DNA of 64,000 nucleotides, taken from NCBI GenBank assembly GCA_039806955.1, contig JBDHQI010000016.1:1-64000 (forward strand), in the 5' to 3' direction. The DNA comes from JADLHS01 sp039806955. Lineage in GTDB: Bacteria; Verrucomicrobiota; Verrucomicrobiia; Limisphaerales; JADLHS01. The notes below the pieces were generated by a model. That model was not told the DNA's origin, ran no database searches, and was given only the letters and a program-made list of their open reading frames with translations. The position numbers and the translations under genes were made by a program. This document shows positions 16,529 to 25,593 of this stretch, piece by piece. Every line of letters starts with the position of its first letter. Within the stretch, counting starts at the first letter, position 1.

Positions 16529-17545
16529 ATGAAGTTGTTGCAATGGCTGCTGCTCAGCGCCTGGCTGATCGGAGCGGCGGGAGCGGTGGAGCTGACCTTG
16601 GACTTTGGTGCGCCCGACGCCGAGGTTACCCCGCCGGGATTCACCAGCGTGGTCGTCGGTGAAGGCGGACCTGGGTTGTGGCGGGCTGTGCGCGAGACCA
16701 CTCCCGAGGCCACCAATCAGGTGGTATTGGCGCAACTCAGCGCGGATGTAAAAGACGAACGCTTTCCCATTCTGGTTTATGACGGCGCGTCCTTCGACGA
16801 TTTCACATTGACGACCCACTTCAAAATGGTGGAAGGCGTGGCCGAACAAATGGCGGGCGTGGTTTTTCGTTACCAGGATGAAAAGAGTTTTTATGTGGTG
16901 CGAGCGAGCGCCCTGGGCCGCAACCTGCGTTTTTACAAAGTGGTGGGCGGACTGCGCAGCCAGCCGATTGGCCCGAATCTGCCAATTGAGAAAGGCGTGT
17001 GGTACGCGTTGAGGGTGCAGTGTCAGAAAAGCAAAATCCGGATCTGGCTCAACGATCAGCCCGTGATTCCGGAACTCACCGACACCAGCTTCGCGAACGG
17101 GAAAATCGGGTTCTGGACCAAATCCGACTCAATGAGCCGCTTTGCGGAGACGCGCATCGAATACACGCCCAAAGAACCTCGCATTCAAGCCACTCTGCGC
17201 AGCACGCTGAAAAAATACTCACGGCTGATCGGACTGAAAATTTACGCGCTCGACGCCGCAGGCACCCCGCGTATTGTCGCGAGCAATCAAGCAGACGAGG
17301 TGGGGCAGGCGGGTGGCGCTTCGGAAATCGGCGCGATCACCAAAGGCGAGATTTTTTACGGCAAAGACGTGAAGACCGTGGCGGTGATCCAACCGTTGCG
17401 CGACCGCAATGGCGAACCGATGGCGGCCATTCGAGTCATCTTGAAATCGTTTCCCGGCCAGACAGAACAGGCCATTTTGCAACGCGCGTTACCCATTGTG
17501 CATGAGGTGCAACGACAGGCGCCCTCACGCGACGATCTGCAATAG
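16529..17545 (+). CDS. Secreted LamG/concanavalin-like domain protein
   Basis: 338 aa from ATG 16529 with a signal peptide (MKLLQWLLLSAWLIGAAGA). Residues ~60-215 look like a beta-jellyroll of the LamG/DUF1080 type (YDGASFDDFTLTTHFKM, VFRYQDEKSFYVVRAS, GVWYALRVQCQ, IGFWTKSDS). The C-terminal ~120 residues (YSRLIGLKIYALDAAGTPRI...) resemble a small sensor-like fold. Divergent from kdsB. Function unknown; periplasmic or surface. Confidence 0.75.
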   Translation: MKLLQWLLLSAWLIGAAGAVELTLDFGAPDAEVTPPGFTSVVVGEGGPGLWRAVRETTPEATNQVVLAQLSADVKDERFPILVYDGASFDDFTLTTHFKMVEGVAEQMAGVVFRYQDEKSFYVVRASALGRNLRFYKVVGGLRSQPIGPNLPIEKGVWYALRVQCQKSKIRIWLNDQPVIPELTDTSFANGKIGFWTKSDSMSRFAETRIEYTPKEPRIQATLRSTLKKYSRLIGLKIYALDAAGTPRIVASNQADEVGQAGGASEIGAITKGEIFYGKDVKTVAVIQPLRDRNGEPMAAIRVILKSFPGQTEQAILQRALPIVHEVQRQAPSRDDLQ

Positions 17546-17602
17546 CCCGCCGCCGACAAGCCACATGGAAAATCGGAATCGCCCGGCGCAGGAAGTAATT
17601 AT

Positions 17603-18463
17603 TTACGGAACCGTTTCCGACCCGGGCGTGGGAATATCCCCATCGGTGATGCGACGTTGACCACCCGCCACGACGAATCCGCCTTTCTCATCCGACACCA
17701 ACCGCGGCCGGTGTTGCGCGATGTCATAAGTTTGGCGTCGGACAATTTCGCCCTCGGGAGTCACCACGGTGTAGAGATAGGAGTGCGCGCCGAATTGATA
17801 TAACACGTGCAGTTGGTTCACCCGGTCAATGCGCGCTTCCGGATTGCTGAATGAAACCATGCCGCCGATGGGAATCACCTTGTACGCGTGATCGCTCTCG
17901 GCATCCATCAAGCGCAAGTACAGGCGCAGTTTGCCGCGCAGGTAGTTGGCCTGTTCCAGTGAATAACGGCGCACCTCGGGAACCTCGTTGGTGACCCCCG
18001 GCACTGGAGGCATACCAAAATCCTGCGACCAAATTTTGGCGGCGTTGATGATTTCAAACGCCTTGGGCGGAGAAACGACCATGGTTTCCCATTGTTTGAT
18101 TCGGACGCTGGCCGTGGCTTCATAACGCCCGGCATGAGGCAAATTGAAGTACGGAGTCAAAGTCACCCGGCGCAACGCGGTTTTTCCTGAGCCTAGTTCG
18201 AAGGCCCCTTCCACCGGCACGTCACCATTTTTCTCCGCCACATAGGCGGTGCGCGAGGACACGGTGAATGTCAGCCAATCAGGGGCATCACCCAAATGCA
18301 GCGTTTGGCCGGAGCGATTGGCAATCCGTACGGTGAGCGGAATCGTCTCCCCGGAAAGAAAATGCTCCTGCCCCATGGTGATCTCGACGGAAACCTGCGC
18401 GGACAAGCCGACGACCAGCCCGAGCCCCAATCCGGTTACCAGAAGGATTTTCCGTGTCATCAC
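17603..18463 (-). CDS. Secreted hypothetical protein, Ig-like
   Basis: 286 aa with a signal peptide (MMTRKILLVTGLGLGLVVGL then LSAQ). The N-terminal half (LSGETIPLTVRIANRSGQTL and GRYEATASVRIKQW) looks like an extracellular Ig/bacterial alpha-2-macroglobulin-type strand pattern. The C-terminal half is rich in charged residues around YDIAQHRPRLVSDEKGGFVV. No catalytic motif. Convergent with the LamG protein and divergent from the ABC exporter. Confidence 0.7.
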   Translation of the reverse strand: MMTRKILLVTGLGLGLVVGLSAQVSVEITMGQEHFLSGETIPLTVRIANRSGQTLHLGDAPDWLTFTVSSRTAYVAEKNGDVPVEGAFELGSGKTALRRVTLTPYFNLPHAGRYEATASVRIKQWETMVVSPPKAFEIINAAKIWSQDFGMPPVPGVTNEVPEVRRYSLEQANYLRGKLRLYLRLMDAESDHAYKVIPIGGMVSFSNPEARIDRVNQLHVLYQFGAHSYLYTVVTPEGEIVRRQTYDIAQHRPRLVSDEKGGFVVAGGQRRITDGDIPTPGSETVP

Positions 18464-18635
18464 CCACTAAGTGGGCCACCTTCATCGCCAATCCGCAAGC
18501 TCAGAATCAGCGCCATCGCCAACCGACATTCGCCGGGCACGCCGACCCGCTTTGGCGTGAACGACAAAAAGATTCTTCCCGCCTGCCCGGCGCTGTTTTA
18601 CCGTCTGCACGATAAAACGACGGTTTCCTGCGCCG

Positions 18636-20486
18636 ATGACATCAAAGCCAGCACAATCCAGCAACGCTTCCGCCTCGCGCCGCTATCGGCGCCTGTTGCG
18701 GTATATGCAACCCGCGCGCTGGCATTTTATTGGCGGGGTGTTGGCGGGGTTGGCTTTTGCGGCGATCAGTGGTTTCGGTTTGCCGATGATGCTCTACACG
18801 GTGGCGCCGGTGATCTTCAACGAACCGTCCGCACAAAACTCGCAAACCGAAGTCGTCATCAAATGGGCGCAGCGGTTGTTTGGTGAACACTATCGGGGGC
18901 AGTTGTTACTGGTCGCCTGCCTGGGTTTGCCCGGCATCTTTTTCTTTCGCGGGCTGACCGCGTTCCTGAACCGCTACTGGTTGAATCACGCCGGTTTTCA
19001 ACTGTTGGAAACCTTGCGCACCGAAGTCTTTCGGCGTCTGCAAGAACTACCGCTCGCCTTTTATCATCGTCACAAGTCCGGCGACCTCACCGCGCGCCTG
19101 ATGACCGACACGGAACAGTTGAAGAATGTGGTGGTGATGATGAGCACGGACGCGCTGAAGCAACCATTCACTTTGATCGGCTCGTTAAGTTTTCTTTTAT
19201 ACCTTGCCATCACCAATCGCAGCGCGCTCTTCGTGCTCATCACGCTGACCAGCATCCCGCTGTGCATTGTGCCCATCCGCATCATCGCGCGCCGCCTGAT
19301 CAAGAAATCGCGTCAATTGACCGCGGAAACCGGAGAGCTGAATGCGATTGTGATCGAGGGGTTGCAATCCCCGATGGAAATTCAGGCCTATAATTTGCAG
19401 CCTCAATTAAGCGCCCGGTTTGCGGCCAGCGTTCGCAAAATTTTCCGGCTCTCGATGAAGACGGTGAAATATCAGGCCTTCGTCAATCCGGTGATCGAGT
19501 TCCTCTCCGCCTGCGGCTTCATGGCGGCACTGTATTTCGGATTCACCAACGGCATGGAATTCAAGGTCTTTCTCGCCATGGGCGCCGCTTTGTTCATGGC
19601 GTACGAGCCGGTCAAAAAACTCAGCATCCTGAACGCGGTCTGGAAAATGGGGGCGGCTTCGCTGGAACGATTGGAGCAAGTGTTGGATGCCGAGGACACC
19701 GTGCCCCAGCCGGCTCAGCCGCTGCCGCTGCCCACCACGCATCAGGAGATCGCGTTCGAGCAGGTCGGTTTTGCCTATCCGCTCCGCGCCACCGACCGCA
19801 CGCCCGCGGCGGCGTTGCGAGAAATAGAAGTTCGTTTTCAACCGGGCGAAGTGGTGGCGCTTGTGGGCCCGAGTGGTGCCGGGAAATCCACGTTTATTTC
19901 CCTCATCCCGCGCTTTTACGACCCCGCCACTGGCCGGGTGACGCTGGGCGGGGTGGACCTGCGGACGGTGGATAAGAATGAATTGCGAAAACGAATGGCG
20001 CTCGTGCCGCAAATGCCGGTGCTGTTCAATGCCAGCATCGCCGAGAACATCCGCATGGGCCGGCTCGATGCGACTGATGAAGAAGTGCGGGAGGCCGCAC
20101 GCAAAGCTTTTGCGGCGGATTTCATCGAAGCGCTGCCGCAAGGTTACAATACCGTGGTTGGCGAACGCGGCACGACTGTGTCCGGCGGCCAACGCCAGCG
20201 CATCGCCATCGCGCGGGCCTTTTTGAAGGATGCGCCGATTCTGATTTTGGACGAAGCCACGAACGCTCTGGATTCGGAGAGCGAACAAAAAGTCCAACAA
20301 GCCTTGCAAGAACTGGTGCAGGGACGGACCACCTTCATGGTCGCGCACCGGTTCAGCTCCCTGAATCTGGCAACGCGGGTGCTGGTTTTTGAAAACGGTC
20401 GGATTACCGGGGACGGATCGCCAGCCGAGCTGGGGCGCACACATCAGATTTTCCAGCACATGCTGGAATTGCAACAGCTCAAGTAA
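18636..20486 (+). CDS. ABC exporter, MsbA-like (fused permease-ATPase)
   Basis: 616 aa. Six-helix transmembrane domain over residues ~20-340, then the nucleotide-binding domain with Walker A GPSGAGKST, Q-loop VPQMPVLFNASIAENI, signature VSGGQRQRIAIARAF, Walker B ILILDEATNALD and switch His in VAHRFSS. Most like the lipid-A/lipid flippase MsbA group, which would suit the adjacent glycan cluster, but drug or peptide exporters share the layout. Its stop overlaps the convergent SGNH gene by 8 bases. Confidence 0.92.
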   Translation: MTSKPAQSSNASASRRYRRLLRYMQPARWHFIGGVLAGLAFAAISGFGLPMMLYTVAPVIFNEPSAQNSQTEVVIKWAQRLFGEHYRGQLLLVACLGLPGIFFFRGLTAFLNRYWLNHAGFQLLETLRTEVFRRLQELPLAFYHRHKSGDLTARLMTDTEQLKNVVVMMSTDALKQPFTLIGSLSFLLYLAITNRSALFVLITLTSIPLCIVPIRIIARRLIKKSRQLTAETGELNAIVIEGLQSPMEIQAYNLQPQLSARFAASVRKIFRLSMKTVKYQAFVNPVIEFLSACGFMAALYFGFTNGMEFKVFLAMGAALFMAYEPVKKLSILNAVWKMGAASLERLEQVLDAEDTVPQPAQPLPLPTTHQEIAFEQVGFAYPLRATDRTPAAALREIEVRFQPGEVVALVGPSGAGKSTFISLIPRFYDPATGRVTLGGVDLRTVDKNELRKRMALVPQMPVLFNASIAENIRMGRLDATDEEVREAARKAFAADFIEALPQGYNTVVGERGTTVSGGQRQRIAIARAFLKDAPILILDEATNALDSESEQKVQQALQELVQGRTTFMVAHRFSSLNLATRVLVFENGRITGDGSPAELGRTHQIFQHMLELQQLK

Positions 20487-21279
20487 ACTTGAACCAACGG
20501 CGCAGCCGCTTGGCCGTGCGATCACAAGTCTTCTGCACCCAGGTCGGCTGTGGTAACGGCAACTCGGGATAACCCGCTTCCGGATACAACTTTGCCAACG
20601 CGCGAAGCGTCAGCGGCAGCGCGCGTTGCGAGAGGTGGATGGCATCAAAGAAAAACCACGACTCGGTTTTGTCCTTGGCCGTCACCAATCCGAAGTAGTT
20701 CTCCAAAAATTTCGTGCCACAGTCCAGGCAGCGCCGCTTGGCCCCGGCGTTGAATAATCGAACGGCAGCATTGCGTTCCTGCCACGAGCCGACGGCGACG
20801 TAATCATCGTCACGCCTGGCCCGGCGCGGGGTGCTCAGACGCGTGGGGACGGCGTTGTAAACAATCACTTCAAACCCGCGCGCCTGAACTTCCCGCACCA
20901 CTTGGAAATAAGCGTCAAGGCAGTTTGCCACGATCTGTTCCACCGGCGCCTTTTGTTTGGCAGCCTGTTTCAGAATGTGCGCGCGGCAATCAATTTCCCC
21001 GAAGCACAATAATACCCGCGCCCCGGACGGAACCACTTGTTCCAAGACCTCAAACAGCCGTTCGCGCCCGCGCATGGTCGTACCCGTTCGGGAAAGATTG
21101 AACGCCAGCACCGGCCCGAGGTGAAAGACGCGAAACCATGACAAGCTGGCAACGGCGCGTTCCGGCCAGCCGGGTTGAATCGTGTCTGCCCCGGCGAAAA
21201 AACTCACGTGGCTGTCGCCGAGACAATAGATCGGCGCGATTGGATCGGCGGTGAGCGCTGGCGTTGAGCAACCGTTCAT
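20479..21279 (-). CDS. GDSH-motif SGNH-like protein, paralogue A
   Basis: 266 aa. Near the start YCLGDSHVSFF gives the SGNH block I Ser, LLCFGEIDCRAHI is the central block, and FFDAIHLSQRALPLTLRAL carries the terminal Asp-x-x-His pair. The same three blocks occur in the gene at 23033, so the two are paralogues. Such proteins sit in glycan clusters and probably add or remove acyl groups; no signal peptide is visible, so it would act in the cytosol. Confidence 0.72.
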   Translation of the reverse strand: MNGCSTPALTADPIAPIYCLGDSHVSFFAGADTIQPGWPERAVASLSWFRVFHLGPVLAFNLSRTGTTMRGRERLFEVLEQVVPSGARVLLCFGEIDCRAHILKQAAKQKAPVEQIVANCLDAYFQVVREVQARGFEVIVYNAVPTRLSTPRRARRDDDYVAVGSWQERNAAVRLFNAGAKRRCLDCGTKFLENYFGLVTAKDKTESWFFFDAIHLSQRALPLTLRALAKLYPEAGYPELPLPQPTWVQKTCDRTAKRLRRWFKFT

Positions 21280-21430
21280 GTGAGCACAACGCGGTGAACT
21301 TACACCGGCTCCGTCGCCGCAAGCGATGCAAAATTACGCGACATTACGCAGCGCCAGGCGGCAACACCATGCGTTCGATTTCGAAAAAGACTTTGACGCG
21401 CTCCGGCACGGATTGTCACTCTGTCGCCAC

Positions 21431-22144
21431 ATGAACATCCGCAAGCTGTTGCTGGGCCTGATCCTGCCGCCGCCGGTGCCAACCCAGCACCGGCTTTATT
21501 CCATGACCCTGCCGCCGGATGTTTGGAAAAGTCGCCCCAACGAACGGCTGGTGAGTCTGGCGTTGCGCGTGGCCGCCCGGGCGCAAAAACTGGAATTGAC
21601 CGAACTGGCGCAACGCGCTGGTGCCGGGGTGAATCATTGGCCGGGCGAACATTATCGCTTGGTGGCCGCGCTGGTGGCTGAACTTGACGCCAGGAGCGTG
21701 GTGGAAATCGGCACCTATCAAGGCATGGCCGCGCTGGCGATGTTTTCGCAACTGCCCGCCGACGGTCGGATGACGACGTTTGATGTAATCCCCTGGCAGC
21801 AGATCAAACCAAACCTTTTGCGTGAAAGTGATTTCGCCGCTGGCCGGCTGAAACAGGAACTCGCCGACCTGCAGGATTTCGCGACGATGGAAAAATATCG
21901 CGAAGTTTTCCAGCAGGCGGATTTCATTTTTGTGGACGCAGCCAAGGATGGCGTCATGGAACAACGATTCATCGAAAACTTTCGCAAGCTCGGTTTGCCC
22001 AAAGGCCCGATCCTTATGTTTGACGACATTCGTGAGTGGAAGATGTTGCGCATCTGGAATGACCTCACCGAACCCAAATTGGACCTGACCTCATTTGGAC
22101 ACTGGACCGGCACCGGCTGGGTGGATTGGCCCACGGGCAAATGA
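21431..22144 (+). CDS. Class I SAM-dependent methyltransferase
   Basis: 237 aa from ATG 21431 (MNIRKLLLGLILPPP); the upstream frame adds 35 residues. The Rossmann motif I is VVEIGTYQGMAALAMF, with the acidic strand MTTFDVIPW and the later DFIFVDAAKDG that supplies the metal-site Asp in class I sugar/O-methyltransferases. First plus-strand gene of the glycan cluster. The acceptor sugar cannot be read. Confidence 0.75.
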   Translation: MNIRKLLLGLILPPPVPTQHRLYSMTLPPDVWKSRPNERLVSLALRVAARAQKLELTELAQRAGAGVNHWPGEHYRLVAALVAELDARSVVEIGTYQGMAALAMFSQLPADGRMTTFDVIPWQQIKPNLLRESDFAAGRLKQELADLQDFATMEKYREVFQQADFIFVDAAKDGVMEQRFIENFRKLGLPKGPILMFDDIREWKMLRIWNDLTEPKLDLTSFGHWTGTGWVDWPTGK

Positions 22145-22149
22145 TGCCT

Positions 22150-22317
22150 TGGTGGCGGCGGGACCCGGACTGCCGTAGCGGGCGGCATTTGTGCCGCCCG
22201 GAAGAAACATCTGGTTGAAGCGGATTCTCCGAGTTTTTCCAATGCTGTTGCTGGCGCTACTTTTTCCGCCGGGATGAACATCCGGCTTTATGGCAGGCAG
22301 GGCTGCTTGCCACCACC
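22150..22317. repeat. MITE-like dispersed element, copy 1
   Basis: About 168 bases with imperfect terminal inverted repeats (GGTGGCGGCGGG... and ...CTGCTTGCCACCACC) and an internal hairpin GGGCGGCATTTGTGCCGCCC. Similar throughout to 49425-49594. Carries no ORF; fills the gap between two methyltransferase genes. Confidence 0.75.
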
Positions 22318-22442
22318 GTCCAGGTCGGGGTCAAATGTGTTCCTTTATCGGTGCGTTGGTGAAATTGGCTTTCATTCCCGATACGCCTTGCCATCCTAAA
22401 CTGGCGTCCGACAAATTTTTTTGGCTTGGTTGGAGCTGAATT

Positions 22443-23021
22443 ATGAGCAAAAAGACATTAAGGCAACGCGTCAGCCGCTGGCTCAATCCCGGAGTCAAAC
22501 TGCCGACTCACGCCCAAAAGCAAGCCGTCGTCAGGGAATTTGCGCGCCGATATGGTTTGAAGTACCTGGTGGAAACCGGCACCTGTCACGGCGACATGGT
22601 CGCAGCCATGCGGAATGAATTCGAGAAAATTTTCTCCATCGAACTCGCCGACCAATTTTATCGCGAGGTCTGTGAACGGTTCAAAGGCGTGCCGAATGTG
22701 GAACTGATTCATGGCGACAGCGCGACCAAATTGGCGGAGGTCGTCGCCAAACTGCCGGGGCCGGCTTTGTTCTGGCTGGATGGCCATTACTCCGGTGGTG
22801 ACACCGCGCGCGGATTGCACGACACGCCGGTCAATGAAGAGCTGCGCGCGATCTTCCAGCCGGGGCAGCCGGACCATGTGGTCTTGATTGATGACGCCCG
22901 TTGCTTTGGAGAAAGTCCGAGCTACCCCACGCTCGATCAGCTCCGGCAGTTGGTGCATGCGTTGCGTCCGGGTTGGCAGATAGAGGTGGCCGGAGATTGC
23001 ATCCGGATTTTTTCCAACTAA
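22443..23021 (+). CDS. Methyltransferase-like protein of the glycan cluster
   Basis: 192 aa. YLVETGTCHGDMVAAM is a Rossmann motif I, followed by KIFSIELADQFY and LIHGDSATKL. The later ALFWLDGHYSGGDTA and VVLIDDARCFG resemble small SAM-binding proteins often found beside GT and FkbM genes in surface-polysaccharide loci. Ends 11 bases before the GDSH paralogue B gene, so the two are likely co-transcribed. Confidence 0.7.
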   Translation: MSKKTLRQRVSRWLNPGVKLPTHAQKQAVVREFARRYGLKYLVETGTCHGDMVAAMRNEFEKIFSIELADQFYREVCERFKGVPNVELIHGDSATKLAEVVAKLPGPALFWLDGHYSGGDTARGLHDTPVNEELRAIFQPGQPDHVVLIDDARCFGESPSYPTLDQLRQLVHALRPGWQIEVAGDCIRIFSN

Positions 23022-23032
23022 GCCGGCCCCGC

Positions 23033-23953
23033 ATGGATGCTCTTCCCGTTGTCTCGCCCGCGTTGATCCGAAAGATTGCCACACTACAAACGGACATCCT
23101 CCAACGCCTAGGCCATCCAACTGCTGCGGCGTTGCGTTTCCCGCCCGATCTGCAAGAGCGCCGACTGGAACTTCTCGCGCAACATCTCGGCTTTATGCCG
23201 CTGCCGCCGCTACCCCAACTCCATGTCATCGGCGACAGCCATTCGGCGTTTTTTTCCGGTATGGAAGGGCTTGTGTTTTTTTCCGGGCGGAAATTGTTCA
23301 CCGGTTTTTTGCGGCGGCGTTATGTCGGTGTGTTTCCCGAACTGCTGCCGGTATTTCGCGTGTTTCACACCGGCGCTTCAACCGCTTGGAGCGCGGATGC
23401 GCCCAAGTCTGCCAGCTATACACGTAAAAAAATCGCCGCGTTATTGCGGCATGATATTCCCGCTCGGGGCGCGATTTTGTTGGTGTTCGGCGAGATTGAC
23501 TGCCGCTGGCATCTGCCCAAAACCGTGCTTGCGGGAAAAACGATGGACTCTGCGGTCCATGAAACCATCGCCCGGTTCATGTCGTTGCCCCGGCGGCTCA
23601 ATCAGGCCGGCTACGACGTTACCGTATGGCAACCTTCGAACGTCACCCTTGGCGACCCCACCCCACTACAAAAAAATCATCCGCTGCCCATCGTCGGACC
23701 ACAATCGCTGCGCCTGGAAATCACCCGAGTTTATTATGAACAACTCCAGCAAGCGTGCGCCCGTGAAAACATTCGCTGCACAGGTATTGGCGGCCAATAT
23801 CATTCTTGGACTGAACCGGCTTCGCCGGACTGCTTTCTCGACGGCTGTCATCTTTCACAACGAATGATGCCGCTGGCCTTACGGGCGCTGATGACGTCAG
23901 GCGCATTGCCGCTACAATCTCCGCCTCCAGCCGGAACTCCACTTGCCGCTTAG
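23033..23953 (+). CDS. GDSH-motif SGNH-like protein, paralogue B
   Basis: 306 aa from ATG 23033 (MDALPVVSPALI); the longer frame overlaps the previous gene. Shares LHVIGDSHSAFFSG, LLVFGEIDCRWHLP and FLDGCHLSQRMMPLALRAL with the protein at 20479, plus an N-terminal helical extension of about 65 residues. Predicted catalytic Ser/Asp/His as in SGNH hydrolases or acyltransferases. No signal peptide. Likely decorates a nucleotide- or lipid-linked glycan. Confidence 0.72.
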   Translation: MDALPVVSPALIRKIATLQTDILQRLGHPTAAALRFPPDLQERRLELLAQHLGFMPLPPLPQLHVIGDSHSAFFSGMEGLVFFSGRKLFTGFLRRRYVGVFPELLPVFRVFHTGASTAWSADAPKSASYTRKKIAALLRHDIPARGAILLVFGEIDCRWHLPKTVLAGKTMDSAVHETIARFMSLPRRLNQAGYDVTVWQPSNVTLGDPTPLQKNHPLPIVGPQSLRLEITRVYYEQLQQACARENIRCTGIGGQYHSWTEPASPDCFLDGCHLSQRMMPLALRALMTSGALPLQSPPPAGTPLAA

Positions 23954-23977
23954 GCCGCCACTTGTAAGACTGCCGCC

Positions 23978-24733
23978 ATGCCCGAACGGGTGAACATCTT
24001 GTGCATTAAATGGGGAACTCGCTACCCGGCGAGCTATGTCAATTTCTTGCACGCGGGAGTCCAGCGGCATTTGCATCAACCGTTTCGTTTCGTTTGCTGC
24101 ACCAACGATTCCACCGGGCTGGCGGCGGGCGTGGAAACCGTTCCGTTTCCCTCCAATCCTGGCTTGAAACGCGGCTGGCCGGATGTACTCGTAAAATTGC
24201 TGGTCACTCAGGACGGCTTTGGCAATTTACACGGACCGACGCTATTCCTTGATCTGGATGTGCTCATCATGGATTCGCTGGATTGTTTCTTCGACTATGA
24301 GCCGGGCCGAAATTGCATCATCCACAACTGGGTGAATCCGCGCAAAGAACTCATCGGACGCCGCCCGGCCGTGGGCAATTCCTCCGTCTTCCGCTTCGAG
24401 GCGGGCAAATCCAATTACATCTACGAAACCTTCGTCCGCGAGATGGCACAGGCAGAGGACTTGAGCGTGTGGAACACCGAGCAAGCCTTTCTCACCCACG
24501 CCATGCGCGAACTGCATTGGTGGCCGGAAGAATGGACGCGAAGCTACAAACGGCATTGTCGCCCAATGTTCCCGCTGAATCTGCTCTGCACTCCCAAGCC
24601 GCCGCGCGGTTGCCGCATTCTGGTTTTTCATGGTCGTCCTGATCCCGATGAAGCGATACGCGGTTATCGCGGCAAGAAAATCCATCACCATCTGAGGCCC
24701 GCGCCCTGGATTGCTGAACATTGGCGCGCATGA
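23978..24733 (+). CDS. Predicted glycosyltransferase with DxD motif
   Basis: 251 aa. TLFLDLDVLIMDSLDCFF has the D-x-D type metal/nucleotide-sugar motif of GT-A enzymes, and the layout (N-terminal CIKWGTRYPASYVN, C-terminal CRILVFHGRPDPDEA) matches a family of small glycosyltransferases in bacterial glycan loci. The stop overlaps the following gene start (ATGA). Sugar unknown. Confidence 0.72.
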   Translation: MPERVNILCIKWGTRYPASYVNFLHAGVQRHLHQPFRFVCCTNDSTGLAAGVETVPFPSNPGLKRGWPDVLVKLLVTQDGFGNLHGPTLFLDLDVLIMDSLDCFFDYEPGRNCIIHNWVNPRKELIGRRPAVGNSSVFRFEAGKSNYIYETFVREMAQAEDLSVWNTEQAFLTHAMRELHWWPEEWTRSYKRHCRPMFPLNLLCTPKPPRGCRILVFHGRPDPDEAIRGYRGKKIHHHLRPAPWIAEHWRA

Positions 24734-25590
24734 TTCCGATGGCCGCAAAACTTGCTTCCGATTCATTCTGGCAACGGGTGGATGGCGCTTTGGTAATCAA
24801 TCTGGATTCACGGACGGATCGTTGGACGACGTTCCAAGCCGCTGCACGAGAGCTCATCCCTGCCCAAAAACTACATCGGCTCCCGGCTCGATTGGGAACA
24901 GAGGTTCCAGGTTTCGAGCAACGTCCGTGGTTTCGTGGCAAACCGGGGGACCGCCGCTGGGCTGGACGCGCGGGCTGTTTGTTGTCCCATCGCCAGGCGT
25001 TGGTGAAAGCGCAGGCCGCAGGTTGGAAAACTGTTTTGATTCTTGAAGATGACGTCACTTTTGCTCCGAATTTCACTGCGTTAACCGACACGCTGGCGGC
25101 GGTATCGCACGAATATGATTGGGAGGTGTGTTATTTGGGATTCACCGATCCTTGGTGGCCGCGACGCAAGGAAACAAATTTGGACGAAGAACATGGCCTC
25201 TATCGGGTGCAGGGTTGCAATACGGCGCACGCCTATCTGGTTCGCGAAGCGGCACGCGATTGGATTCTGAGCCAATTACCGGATGAAACCCGGGTCTGGC
25301 CATGGCTTGCCCGTCACCGGGCGATTGATCGTTGGTATCAACGCCAGCTTGGTTTGAGGTTTCCTGTGGCTTGTGTGTCACCCAGCATCATCAACCAAAG
25401 CGAAGATTTTTCGGACATTATCGGGCAACCAACGAACTATCACTCACAACCCCAACTCCTTCGCGCCGTTCCCTCCGCTTCGGGTAATGGGGGCTATTAT
25501 TCCGGCCACGCGCTGCGCCGTATCACCATTCGCCTGGGGCTTGTCGGAGATGAATTGCGCGGACTGGGCAAACGAATCGTCGGCTTTTGA
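24730..25590 (+). CDS. Glycosyltransferase family 25 protein
   Basis: 286 aa from ATG 24730 coupled to the upstream stop; a TTG at 24721 is an alternative. GT25 features: VDGALVINLDSRTDRW at the start, AGCLLSHRQALVKAQA, VLILEDDVTFAPNF (E-D-D nucleotide-sugar site) and VQGCNTAHAYLV. GT25 enzymes add hexoses such as galactose to LPS outer core. Ends a few bases before the GT10-like gene. Confidence 0.85.
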   Translation: MIPMAAKLASDSFWQRVDGALVINLDSRTDRWTTFQAAARELIPAQKLHRLPARLGTEVPGFEQRPWFRGKPGDRRWAGRAGCLLSHRQALVKAQAAGWKTVLILEDDVTFAPNFTALTDTLAAVSHEYDWEVCYLGFTDPWWPRRKETNLDEEHGLYRVQGCNTAHAYLVREAARDWILSQLPDETRVWPWLARHRAIDRWYQRQLGLRFPVACVSPSIINQSEDFSDIIGQPTNYHSQPQLLRAVPSASGNGGYYSGHALRRITIRLGLVGDELRGLGKRIVGF

Positions 25591-25593
25591 CTG

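Noticed and set aside
19407..20525. 372-aa minus-strand ORF
   Set aside because: Antisense to the ATPase domain of the ABC exporter.
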